Part shown: positions 6,816 through 14,266 of the stretch, piece by piece
Numbering within the stretch: position 1 is the first letter of the stretch
Layout: each line of letters begins with the position of its first letter
Source: AP-16 sp046727735
GTDB lineage: Bacteria > Pseudomonadota > Alphaproteobacteria > Rhizobiales > Xanthobacteraceae
Length of the DNA: 64,000 nt
Assembly: GCA_046727735.1 (NCBI GenBank)
Contig: JBKPDF010000022.1
Coordinates: forward strand, 1-64,000
Direction: 5' to 3'
Made by a program: the position numbers and the translations under genes
Notes under the pieces: generated by a model
Database searches by the model: none
The model's input: the letters and a program-made list of their open reading frames with translations, nothing else
What the model was told of the DNA's origin: nothing

Positions 6816-8489
6816 TCACGCGAACATCCCGTGCAGGAACCAAGACGGCGCCGGGATCGAGCGATAAAGGCCGGCGCGAAACAGCCAGAACCTGCGGCCG
6901 GCTTGATCCTCGACGCGGAAATAATCGCGGGTGCCGCCGCCGTCCTCGGTCCACCACGTGCATTCGATGCGCTCCGGGCCTTCGGCGGCGACGACTTCGT
7001 GGAGCGCGCGCCGCCAGCGGAACCGCACCGGCGGCCCGTCCGGCACGGCCGCGATCGCCTCGATCGGCTCCGGTTTCAGCAGCAGGCGCGGCGGACGCGG
7101 CGCGAGATCGGCCGCGATCCGAAACGCGCGGAATGCCGCCCAGCCGTTCTCGGCGAGAGCGGCCTGCGCGGGCACGCGCAAGGCAGCAAGCTCCGGCAGA
7201 TGCGCATCCTGGGCGACGATCCGGGTGACGCGATGCGCGCCGAGCCGCGCGATCAGGCGGTCGACGAGCGAATCGATATCGTCGGCAACCGCCTCGGCGC
7301 CGAGATCGATCTGCACGGCGGCGAGCGGCTCGGAGCGAAGTACGCCGAGGCGGGCGAGATCGAACCCGAAGCCCGGATCGAGCGCATCGGCGAGCCGATT
7401 GAGCCGTTCGCGGAACAGCGCGCGAATGCCGGCAGGATCCCGCATGGGCCGCGAGGTCGCGACTGCGATGCGGCGCACCACGCCGTCGGTCCGGAACAGA
7501 AGCAGCTCGATTGTTCGCGCACCCTCGCCGCGGCGCTCGAGCATGGGCTTAAGGCGGGCCGCAAGCTTGCCGATGACCTGCAGCACGTCTTCTTCGCGGG
7601 CGATCGGCTCGGCAAAGCGCTGCTCGGCGAGATATGGCGCAATCGGGCTGCGCGGCCGCAACGGCTCGGGCTCCCGCCCGAGCGCGCGGTCGAGGTTGCG
7701 CAGGAGCTCGGGGCCGAACCGCGCGGTGAGCGGCGGGCGCGGCAGATCGAGGAGATCGCCGATCTGTTTGAGGCCGACGCGCGCGAGCGCCGCGACGGTG
7801 TCCGCCGATAGCCGGAGCGCCGCAATCGGCAGTGGCGCAAGAAACGCGCGCTCGGTCCCCGGCGCGACGATCGCGGCCGCGCTGTGGCGCGAGGCGGCGA
7901 TCGCCGCCCCGATGGTGGATGCGACCGCGGCCCGCAAAGTGAAGCCGAAATCGGCGATGCGTGCCGTCAGATCGTCGAGCAGATTTTGCTCGCCGCCGAA
8001 GAGATGCGCGCAGCCAGCGACATCGAGCAGGATTCCGTCCGGTGCATCGAGCGCGACGAGCGGGGTATAGCGCTCGCACGCTTGCGCGATGCGCTCGAGG
8101 AGTTTTCGGTCGGCCCCGGGGTCCTCGGGAACGACGGGGAACAAGGCATGCATGGCGCGGGCCTGTGCGAGCGCCATGCCGGGCCGCAATCCCAGCCGCT
8201 CCGCCGCCGCCGATACCGCAACGAGTTCTTCGACATTGCCGCGCTTGCCGGAAATGGCGAGGAGGGCGGGTTTTCCCTCCCCTTTAGGGGAGGGTGGCTT
8301 CTCCCCCGGATTCGATCCGGGGGAGAAGCCGGGTGGGGTGAATGGCAAGTTTGATTGAATTCCCCACCCGGTCGGCTTCGCCGACCACCCTCCCCCTTCG
8401 GGGGAGAGATCAGCCCGCCTGACGCGGTCGGTCGAAAGCCGTTTGAGCCACAGGCTCACGATCCGCTGGCGCGAAACGCTGTTCCACAC
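6816..8489 (-). CDS. imuB: ImuB, Y-family polymerase-like mutasome subunit with an in-frame palindrome insertion
   Basis: Catalytically degenerate Y-family (DinB/UmuC-like) protein that links ImuA, DnaE2 and the beta clamp in SOS mutagenesis. It starts with the family motif RIVSLWLKRLSTDRVRR. It continues with LGLRPGMALAQARAM, the YTPLVALDAPDGILLDVAGCAHLFGG segment and an HhH region (LARVGLKQIGDLLDLP). I chose the GTG at 8489 because it lies just before RQRIVSLWL; an ATG at 8591 in the same frame would overlap imuA by 182 bp. Residues 26-72 (LSPEGG...SPKGEG) are not family sequence but the translation of a 141-bp family B palindrome, placed exactly between RVRR and KPALLAISGKR. The gene overlaps the end of imuA. 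Confidence 0.88.
   Translation of the reverse strand: MWNSVSRQRIVSLWLKRLSTDRVRRADLSPEGGGWSAKPTGWGIQSNLPFTPPGFSPGSNPGEKPPSPKGEGKPALLAISGKRGNVEELVAVSAAAERLGLRPGMALAQARAMHALFPVVPEDPGADRKLLERIAQACERYTPLVALDAPDGILLDVAGCAHLFGGEQNLLDDLTARIADFGFTLRAAVASTIGAAIAASRHSAAAIVAPGTERAFLAPLPIAALRLSADTVAALARVGLKQIGDLLDLPRPPLTARFGPELLRNLDRALGREPEPLRPRSPIAPYLAEQRFAEPIAREEDVLQVIGKLAARLKPMLERRGEGARTIELLLFRTDGVVRRIAVATSRPMRDPAGIRALFRERLNRLADALDPGFGFDLARLGVLRSEPLAAVQIDLGAEAVADDIDSLVDRLIARLGAHRVTRIVAQDAHLPELAALRVPAQAALAENGWAAFRAFRIAADLAPRPPRLLLKPEPIEAIAAVPDGPPVRFRWRRALHEVVAAEGPERIECTWWTEDGGGTRDYFRVEDQAGRRFWLFRAGLYRSIPAPSWFLHGMFA
8272..8412. repeat. family B palindrome inside imuB
   Basis: Hairpin CCCTCCCCTTTAGGGGAGGG, then the long inner hairpin GGCTTCTCCCCCGGATTCGA with mirrored TCCGGGGGAGAAGCC, GGGTGGGG, a core of about 20 nt, CCCCACCC, inner hairpin GGTCGGCTTCGCCGACC and a closing CCCTCCCCCTTCGGGGGAG hairpin. 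Its far end coincides with the imuA stop codon (8410-8412). The insertion length is a multiple of three. Confidence 0.8.
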
Positions 8490-9195
8490 GATCGAACTCC
8501 AACATCCATTCTCCGAGGGGACCGCGGCGGTTACGGGCAAGACGGATCGAGAACCGCGGCGGACCGGGACCGAGCGCCATCGCGGCCGCACCGGCTACGT
8601 CGGGCAGGCGGGATGGCGCCGCGCCGACGAGAAAGCGCGTCGCCGCCGCGGAAGGCTCCGCGCCCGGCGTGCTGCGCAGCAGGAGCGCGAGCCCCCGCCC
8701 GCGGCCGGCGACGAGCGAAAGCCGGCGCGTCGCGGTCGAATCGATGCGGCCACGGATTTCGCCGATCACGCTGCCGGCGGCGCTCGCCAGCGCCTCCTCC
8801 ATAGCCCACAGCACGTCGCGGGATTTCGCGGCGCCGACCGCGATCAGCCGCTCGGGAGCGAGGCCCAGCTCCTCGAGCCCGGGACCGTACGGCGCGCCGT
8901 TCTCGGCAAACGCCATATCCTCGGCGATCCACACCAGGGGGCCCGGATTGCGGGCGGCAAGGATCAGCGCAAAGCCGGTCGCGGCAGGGATTTCCGCCTC
9001 GCCCGCCGCCGCGATTTCGTGGAGCGCCTTTGCCGCAAGCCCGCCGCCGAGCGCCGCATCGAGCGAAGGAATACCGAGGGGGAGGCGGGAATCGCCTGCG
9101 GATTGTCCACTTTCGAGCGCCAGCGCTTGGCGCAGGCGCGCGAGCACGTGCTGCTGAGCAGGCAAGCCATCGTGTTGATCCGGCAGTCCGACCAT
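8410..9195 (-). CDS. imuA: ImuA, RecA-like mutasome subunit
   Basis: 261 residues, a RecA/SulA-related protein and first gene of the imuA-imuB-dnaE2 cassette. Visible family features are LPLGIPSLDAALGGGLAAKALHEI, the core strand GPLVWIAEDMAF, and the LGLAPERLIAVGAAKSRDVLWAMEEAL segment. ImuA acts with ImuB and DnaE2 in induced mutagenesis and binds RecA in the model systems. The stop lies about 80 nt inside the reading frame of imuB, which suggests translational coupling. A LexA box lies 50-64 bp upstream of the ATG at 9195. The C-terminal 25 residues share DNA with the 5' end of imuB. Confidence 0.88.
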   Translation of the reverse strand: MVGLPDQHDGLPAQQHVLARLRQALALESGQSAGDSRLPLGIPSLDAALGGGLAAKALHEIAAAGEAEIPAATGFALILAARNPGPLVWIAEDMAFAENGAPYGPGLEELGLAPERLIAVGAAKSRDVLWAMEEALASAAGSVIGEIRGRIDSTATRRLSLVAGRGRGLALLLRSTPGAEPSAAATRFLVGAAPSRLPDVAGAAAMALGPGPPRFSIRLARNRRGPLGEWMLEFDRVEQRFAPADREPVAQTAFDRPRQAG

Positions 9196-9244
9196 GGGCG
9201 AGAATTCCCGCGCGGGTTTGGGAGAAACCCGCTGACCTGCCTTT

Positions 9245-9259
9245 GTTCATGGTTTGTTC
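9245..9259 (-). promoter_or_regulatory. LexA (SOS) box of the imuA-imuB-dnaE2 operon
   Basis: GTTC-ATGGTTT-GTTC, an exact match to the alphaproteobacterial LexA consensus GTTC-N7-GTTC (GAAC-N7-GAAC on the operon strand). It lies 50-64 bp upstream of the imuA start. LexA repression with induction by DNA damage is established for this cassette in related bacteria. Confidence 0.85.
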
Positions 9260-9333
9260 CATGATTCCCCGCCCTTGCGCTCGCGTCAAGGGGGCGGCCT
9301 GCGTTACGAAAGTCGGCGCATCGGAGCTTTGCC

Positions 9334-9774
9334 TTGAATCCAGAACTCAGTTCGGCAGCAACGCTGGCCGTCCGCCCCGCGAAACTGGAAGACGAAACCG
9401 CCGTGGTTGCGCTGTGGCGGGCTTGCGGGCTCGTGGTCAGCTGGAACGATCCGGTCGCCGATTTCCGCCGCGCGCTCGGCCGCGGCAATTCGGACATCCT
9501 GGTCGTCGTCGATCCGGCGGACACCATCGTCGGGGCAGCGATGGTCGGCCACGACGGGCATCGCGGCTGGATCTATTATCTCGCGGCCGATCCGCACCGC
9601 CGCCGGCAAGGCATCGGCAAGAACCTCGTCGCAGCCGCCGAACGCTGGGTCGCGGAGCGCGGCATGCCCAAGCTGCAGCTCATGGTCCGCGACACCAACA
9701 CCGAAGTGGTCGAGTTCTATCGACGCATCGGCTTCAAGAGCATTCCGCGGATCGTCATGGAGAAGTGGCTGTGA
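9334..9774 (+). CDS. GNAT-family N-acetyltransferase, YpeA-like
   Basis: 146 residues with a single GNAT fold. Motif A with the acetyl-CoA pyrophosphate loop is visible in IYYLAADPHRRRQGIGKNLV, and the C-terminal motif B region as NTEVVEFYRRIGFKSIPRIV. The overall pattern resembles YpeA-type acetyltransferases. The proposed start is a TTG at 9334 with GGAG 9 nt upstream; no in-frame ATG gives a complete N-terminal strand. It is divergent from the SOS operon across a 138-bp gap containing the LexA box. The substrate is unknown. Confidence 0.82.
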   Translation: MNPELSSAATLAVRPAKLEDETAVVALWRACGLVVSWNDPVADFRRALGRGNSDILVVVDPADTIVGAAMVGHDGHRGWIYYLAADPHRRRQGIGKNLVAAAERWVAERGMPKLQLMVRDTNTEVVEFYRRIGFKSIPRIVMEKWL

Positions 9775-9820
9775 GCGGGCCCCTCTCTCCGCTCGTTTGG
9801 CAAAATGTACGGGCGCCGAC

Positions 9821-10840
9821 ATGAACTCTCTCCTCAGCGACCGGATCCACAACCGTCTGATTCTCGGCGACGCCGCTGCGGTGATCAAAGAATTTCCGGC
9901 CGGCAGCATCGATCTCGTCGTCACCTCGCCGCCCTATTGGACCGCGGTCGAATACGACGGCGGCCGGCCCTGGCCGAGCTACGAAGGCTATCTCGATGAG
10001 ATGCAGCGGGTGTGGGACGAATGCGCGCGAGTGCTGCGTCCGAACGGCAAGCTCTGCATCAATGCGCCGCTGCTGCCGATTCCCAAAACCATCGTCCGGC
10101 AGCACACGCGGCATCTCAAAAACATCGCGGCCGACTTGGAGCAGAAGATTCTGCTCGAGAGCGGCCTTGCTCGCTACGGCCTGTTCGTATGGCAGAAGCA
10201 GACCTCGAAGATGATGTTCGGCAGCTATCCTTTTCCGGGCAACATCCTCGAGAACAACACCGTCGAATTCATCCACGTCTACGTGAAGCCCGGCGTGCCG
10301 TCGAAATTCTCGCAAGCGGTCAAGGCTGGGAACCGCCTCTCCCGTACCGAATGGCTCGACCTCACCCAGCAGGTCTGGTTCATGTATCCTGAGGACGTGC
10401 GCCGCCAGGGCGCGCATCCGGCGCCGTTTCCCGAAAAGCTGCCGGCGCGGCTGATCCGGCTCTACACGTTCGGCGCCTGCGGGGATTTTTCCGGCGAAAT
10501 CGTGCTCGACCCGTTTGCCGGCACCGGCACGACCTGCGTTGCCGCCAAGCGCATGGGCCGCCGCTACATCGGGATCGACGTCAACGAGCGGTATCTTGGG
10601 ATCGCGGCAGCGCGGCTGCGGGAGACGCGGCGCTCGCCGGCGATGCTGCTGGTCGGCCGAGCGAAATATCCGGGCAAGAACCAATTGGGCGCGATGTTCG
10701 CGCGGGAAGCCGGCAGCAACGGCCGCGGCGCCGCCGCCAAGCACAAGAAGCGGACCTTCGGCCGCAAGCTGCCGGTGCATGCGGCGTTTCCCGGACGAGC
10801 GAGTGCGGAGCGCGAGCGAAGATCCCGGATCCAAGATTAA
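9821..10840 (+). CDS. solitary beta-class DNA methyltransferase (N4-cytosine or N6-adenine)
   Basis: 339 residues. Catalytic motif IV TSPPYW is at residues 35-40 and the SAM-binding motif DPFAGTGTT at about 230-238, so the order is catalytic then SAM, as in beta-class enzymes. The SPPYW form is common in N4-cytosine enzymes but also occurs in some N6-adenine enzymes, so the base is not certain. The C-terminal 50 residues are basic (GAAAKHKKRTFGRK), possibly for DNA contact. No restriction endonuclease gene is adjacent, so it is probably an orphan modification enzyme. The ATG at 9821 lacks a strong ribosome binding site. Confidence 0.85.
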   Translation: MNSLLSDRIHNRLILGDAAAVIKEFPAGSIDLVVTSPPYWTAVEYDGGRPWPSYEGYLDEMQRVWDECARVLRPNGKLCINAPLLPIPKTIVRQHTRHLKNIAADLEQKILLESGLARYGLFVWQKQTSKMMFGSYPFPGNILENNTVEFIHVYVKPGVPSKFSQAVKAGNRLSRTEWLDLTQQVWFMYPEDVRRQGAHPAPFPEKLPARLIRLYTFGACGDFSGEIVLDPFAGTGTTCVAAKRMGRRYIGIDVNERYLGIAAARLRETRRSPAMLLVGRAKYPGKNQLGAMFAREAGSNGRGAAAKHKKRTFGRKLPVHAAFPGRASAERERRSRIQD

Positions 10841-10979
10841 ATTCGCGTGACGTGCCTGTGCTGCGTGTCGCCGCTGGGCAAGAAATGCGCAAATGCCCGC
10901 TCGAAAGGCGAAACAAGCCGCAGTAGGCATGGAGCGCTCGGCAAAACCGCAGAAAAAGCCCGGGAATTCCCGATCCGGC

Positions 10980-10994
10980 TGGCACGCCGGTTGC
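10980..10994 (+). promoter_or_regulatory. sigma-54 (RpoN) promoter of the cyanase gene
   Basis: TGGCACG-CCGG-TTGC matches the -24/-12 consensus TGGCACG-N4-TTGC exactly. It lies 51-65 bp before the cynS ATG, which leaves room for a leader of about 40 nt with the AAGGAGAGG ribosome binding site. It predicts nitrogen-responsive transcription. I could not recognise a convincing NtrC site upstream. Confidence 0.75.
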
Positions 10995-11044
10995 GAGAGA
11001 GCGGCAAGTTCGCGCCGACAATTCGGCATTACAAGGAGAGGACG

Positions 11045-11533
11045 ATGCAACGCGCGCAACTGACCGAAAAGATCCTCGACATCAAGCGCGAGAAGGGCTG
11101 GAGCTGGAAGCACATTTGCGGCGAGATCGGCGGATTTTCTCCGATGCTGATCACGGCGGCGCTGCTCGGCCAGATGAAGCTCACGAAGCCGCAGGCCGAG
11201 ACGGCCGCCAAGCTGTTCGGGCTGAGCAAAGCCGAGGAGGCGATGCTCAACGAAGTACCATACCGCGGCTCGCTGCCGGCCGCGGTGCCCACCGATCCGC
11301 TGATCTATCGGTTCTACGAGCTGGTGATGGTGTACGGCACCACCTGGAAGGAGTTGATCCAGGAGGAGTTTGGTGACGGCATTATGTCGGCGATCGATTT
11401 CGACATCGCGCTCGAGCGCCTGCCGCACCCCAAGGGGGACCGTGTCAAGATCACGATGTCGGGCAAGTTCCTGCCGTACAAATATTACGGCAACACCGGA
11501 AACGTCCCGGAGTACGGCTACAAGGAAGATTGA
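11045..11533 (+). CDS. cynS: cyanase (cyanate hydratase)
   Basis: 162 residues, the usual cyanase length plus a few residues. It converts cyanate and bicarbonate to ammonia and CO2. The N-terminal helical domain (KGWSWKHICGEIGG, MLITAALLGQMKL) precedes the C-terminal catalytic domain. The active-site triad is intact: Arg89 and Glu92 in IYRFYELV and Ser115 in GDGIMSAIDFD, with the same spacing as Arg96/Glu99/Ser122 of the Escherichia coli enzyme. The ATG at 11045 follows AAGGAGAGG. The frame is open further upstream, but that part has no family match and contains the promoter. No cynT carbonic anhydrase or cyanate transporter adjoins it. Sigma-54 control would make cyanate a reserve nitrogen source. 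Confidence 0.95.
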   Translation: MQRAQLTEKILDIKREKGWSWKHICGEIGGFSPMLITAALLGQMKLTKPQAETAAKLFGLSKAEEAMLNEVPYRGSLPAAVPTDPLIYRFYELVMVYGTTWKELIQEEFGDGIMSAIDFDIALERLPHPKGDRVKITMSGKFLPYKYYGNTGNVPEYGYKED

Positions 11534-11540
11534 AACATGC

Positions 11541-11662
11541 TCGTCGTTCCGGGGCGCCGCGCAGCGGCGAACCCGGGACCCATGACCATCGAGCTCGAGG
11601 TTCGGCATCATCAGTGTTCATGGATCCCGGATGCCTCGCTGCGCTCGGCTCCGGGATGACGG
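11541..11662. repeat. family A paired repeat (REPIN-like)
   Basis: Two inverted ends: CGTCGTTCCGGGGCGCCGCG with ACCCGGGACCCATG on the left, and TTCATGGATCCCGGATGCCT through CTCCGGGATGACG on the right. They flank a spacer of about 35 nt. It lies between cynS and lutA and may act as a bidirectional terminator. Confidence 0.75.
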
Positions 11663-11780
11663 CATCGGTCCGGCACGGATGCGCGATCAGCGATGTATGC
11701 CTCCCTTGCGCGCAAAAATCCTTTCCGCCAAGCTCGCCGCGAGCGCGCGGCCGCAACAACGCGCGTCGAGGGAGGACTTC

Positions 11781-12602
11781 ATGGCGAGCGTCGCGTCCGC
11801 GCCGACATCCACGCAATCGAGGCGGCCGCGAACGCGCGTCGGTTTGCTCGTGACCTGTCTGGTCGACCTGATCCGCCCCTCGGTCGGGTTCGCAGCCGTG
11901 AAGCTGCTCGAGCAGGCGGGCTGCGAAGTCGAAGTTCCCCGCCAGACCTGCTGCGGCCAGCCCGCCTACAATTCCGGCGACCGCCGCACTGCGCGCGAGA
12001 TCGCCGAGCAGGTGATCGAGCGCTTTGCCCCTTACGATTATGTGGTGGCGCCGTCGGGTTCCTGCGCCGGTATGGCCAAGGTGCATTACCCGCAGCTGTT
12101 CCGTGACGATCCTAACTGGCTGCCCCGCGCCGAGGCGTTTGCGGCGAAGACGTTCGAGCTCGTGTCGTTTTTGGTCGACGTGCTCGGGGTCGCCGCGGTG
12201 GCGGCGAGCCACGAAGGCACCGCGACCTACCACGATTCCTGCGCCGGCCTGCGCGAGCTCGGCGTGAAGCTACAGCCGCGCAAGCTCCTGGCGACGGTTG
12301 GCGGGCTGAAACTCGAAGAGATGCGGGACACCGAGGTTTGCTGCGGGTTCGGCGGCACGTTCTGCGTCAAGTATCCGGCGATCTCCAACGTGATCGTCGG
12401 CAAGAAGACCGAGAACATCGCCGCGACCGGCGCCGACCTGCTGCTCGCGGGCGACCTCGGCTGCCTCTTGAACATGGCGGGCAAATTGGAGCGCGAAGGC
12501 AAGGCGATCGCCGTTCGTCACGTCGCCGAGATTCTCGCAGGCATGACCGAGGATCCGCCGATCGGCGAGAGCCGCGCAAGCCGAGCCCGGTCCCAGCCAT
12601 GA
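11781..12602 (+). CDS. lutA: lactate utilization Fe-S protein LutA
   Basis: 273 residues with two CCG (cysteine-rich) domains related to GlcF and heterodisulfide reductase subunit B: PRQTCCGQPAYNSGD at about residue 57 and EVCCGFGGTFCVKYP near the C-terminus. With LutB and LutC it oxidises L-lactate to pyruvate. The ATG at 11781 has a GGGAGGA ribosome binding site; the frame is open upstream but that stretch is repeat DNA. The stop overlaps the lutB start (ATGA). The C-terminal tail after LAGMTED is low complexity. Confidence 0.9.
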   Translation: MASVASAPTSTQSRRPRTRVGLLVTCLVDLIRPSVGFAAVKLLEQAGCEVEVPRQTCCGQPAYNSGDRRTAREIAEQVIERFAPYDYVVAPSGSCAGMAKVHYPQLFRDDPNWLPRAEAFAAKTFELVSFLVDVLGVAAVAASHEGTATYHDSCAGLRELGVKLQPRKLLATVGGLKLEEMRDTEVCCGFGGTFCVKYPAISNVIVGKKTENIAATGADLLLAGDLGCLLNMAGKLEREGKAIAVRHVAEILAGMTEDPPIGESRASRARSQP

Positions 12603-14017
12603 CGCTCGCGATCACCTCGCCGGCCTTCAAAGAGAACGCCAAGGCGGCCATTGCCGATCCGCAGCTGCAGGGCGTGCTGCGCCAGGGTCTCGGCTTCGTC
12701 GACCGCCGCCAAGCGGCGATCGACCGCCTGCCAGAATTCGAGGCGCTGCGCGATTCCGCGCGCGACATCAAGGACCACACGCTCGCGCATCTCGATCTTT
12801 ACCTCGAAGCCTATGAGGAACGGGTGCGCGCGGCAGGCGGGCAAGTGCATTACGCGGTGACGCCCGAACAGGCGCGCAACGCGATCCTCGAGATCTGCTG
12901 CAGGGCAGGAGCGAAGACCGTCACCAAGGGCAAGACCATGATCGCCGAGGAGATCGGGCTCAACGATTTCCTCGAGGCGAACGGCATCGAACCGGTCGAG
13001 ACCGATCTCGGCGAATACATCATCCAGATCCGGCACGAAGCGCCCTCGCATATCATCGCCCCGGCGATTCACCTCAATAAGGCGCAGGTCGAGGCGGACT
13101 TCCGCCGCGTGCATACGCACCTTCCGCAGAACCGCAATCTCTCCGAGCCCGCGACCCTGCTCGGGGAAGCGCGCAGCATCCTGCGCAAGCGCTTTCTTTC
13201 CGCGGATGTCGGCATCACCGGCGCCAACTTCCTCGTCGCGGAGACCGGCACGTCGATCATCGTCACCAACGAGGGCAACGGCGACCTCACCCAAACGCTG
13301 CCGAAGGTGCACATCGTGCTCGCCACGATCGAAAAGCTGGTGCCGACGTTGGAAGACGTATCGCAGCTGTTGCGCGTGCTCGCGCGCTCCGCGACCGGCC
13401 AGGACATGTCGGTCTACACCACGTTTTCCACTGGCCCGCGCCGCGCCGGCGATCCCGACGGGCCGGCGGAATATCACGTCGTCATCCTCGACAACGGCCG
13501 CTCCGCGATGCTCGGCGCCGAGTTTCAGGACATGCTCCGCTGCATCCGCTGCGGCGCCTGCATGAACCATTGCCCGATCTTCGGTGCGATCGGCGGGCAC
13601 GCCTACGGTTGGGTCTATCCGGGCCCGATGGGGGCCGTGCTGACCCCCGCGCTGATCGGGGTCGATCGTGCCGGGAATCTGCCGGACGCCTCGACGTTTT
13701 GCGGACGGTGCGAGGAGGTCTGTCCGGTGCGCATTCCGCTGCCGGGCATGATGCGGCATTGGCGCGAACGCGAGTTCGAGCGGCACCTCAATCCTGCGAC
13801 AGTCCGCTCGGGACTGGCGTTCTGGGCCTTCTTCGTCAAGCGCCCGCGGCTCTACGGCTTTGCTGCTGCAATCGCGATGCGCGCGCTGTCGCTGTTGGGG
13901 TCGCGCAGCGGACGCTTCCGATGGCTGCCGCTCGCCTCGGCGTGGACGCGCGACCGGGATTTTCCCGCCCCGCAGGGCGCGACCTTCCAGTCGCAATGGA
14001 AGCGCCGCAAGCAATGA
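12599..14017 (+). CDS. lutB: lactate utilization iron-sulfur protein LutB
   Basis: 472 residues. A LUD domain (FLVAETGTSIIVTNEGNGDL) is followed by a ferredoxin-like domain with two 4Fe-4S motifs, CIRCGACMNHCP from about residue 315 and CGRCEEVCPV at about 367. It is the electron-carrying subunit of the LutABC L-lactate dehydrogenase complex. The ATG at 12599 overlaps the lutA stop by 4 bp, which indicates coupling. A 150-bp family B palindrome and 250 bp in total separate it from lutC, unusual inside a lut operon. Confidence 0.93.
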   Translation: MTLAITSPAFKENAKAAIADPQLQGVLRQGLGFVDRRQAAIDRLPEFEALRDSARDIKDHTLAHLDLYLEAYEERVRAAGGQVHYAVTPEQARNAILEICCRAGAKTVTKGKTMIAEEIGLNDFLEANGIEPVETDLGEYIIQIRHEAPSHIIAPAIHLNKAQVEADFRRVHTHLPQNRNLSEPATLLGEARSILRKRFLSADVGITGANFLVAETGTSIIVTNEGNGDLTQTLPKVHIVLATIEKLVPTLEDVSQLLRVLARSATGQDMSVYTTFSTGPRRAGDPDGPAEYHVVILDNGRSAMLGAEFQDMLRCIRCGACMNHCPIFGAIGGHAYGWVYPGPMGAVLTPALIGVDRAGNLPDASTFCGRCEEVCPVRIPLPGMMRHWREREFERHLNPATVRSGLAFWAFFVKRPRLYGFAAAIAMRALSLLGSRSGRFRWLPLASAWTRDRDFPAPQGATFQSQWKRRKQ

Positions 14018-14068
14018 ATGAACAAAAGCAATGATTGAATTGGGAAGCAGAGCCGTGCCGCACACGCC

Positions 14069-14218
14069 AGCCCCTCTCCCCTTGTGGGAGAGGGTGGCTC
14101 GTTGCAAGCGCAAGCGAGCAACGAGCCGGATGAGGGGTATTTTCGAACAGCAACCCCTCACCCGGTCGATCCTCGTTGCACTCGGATCGACCACCCTCTC
14201 CCACAAGGGGAGAGGGAA
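14069..14218. repeat. family B palindrome between lutB and lutC
   Basis: CCCCTCTCCCCTTGTGGGAG, inner hairpin GGCTCGTTGC with GCAACGAGCC, GGATGAGGGGTAT, a core of about 12 nt, ACCCCTCACCC, inner hairpin GGTCGATCC with GGATCGACC, and closing CCCTCTCCCACAAGGGGAGAG. The copy is nearly perfect at its outer ends and could attenuate transcription into lutC. Confidence 0.8.
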
Positions 14219-14266
14219 AGCGCGCGCGCGGCTCGTCTTGCGAACCAAGCAGCCGACGAACAAGCC

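Noticed and set aside
10841..10979. NtrC enhancer sites upstream of the cynS sigma-54 promoter
   Set aside because: I searched for GCAC-type dyads and found none convincing.
10847..11044. 65-codon N-terminal extension of cyanase
   Set aside because: It has no similarity to the family, contains the sigma-54 promoter, and the ATG at 11045 has a strong ribosome binding site.
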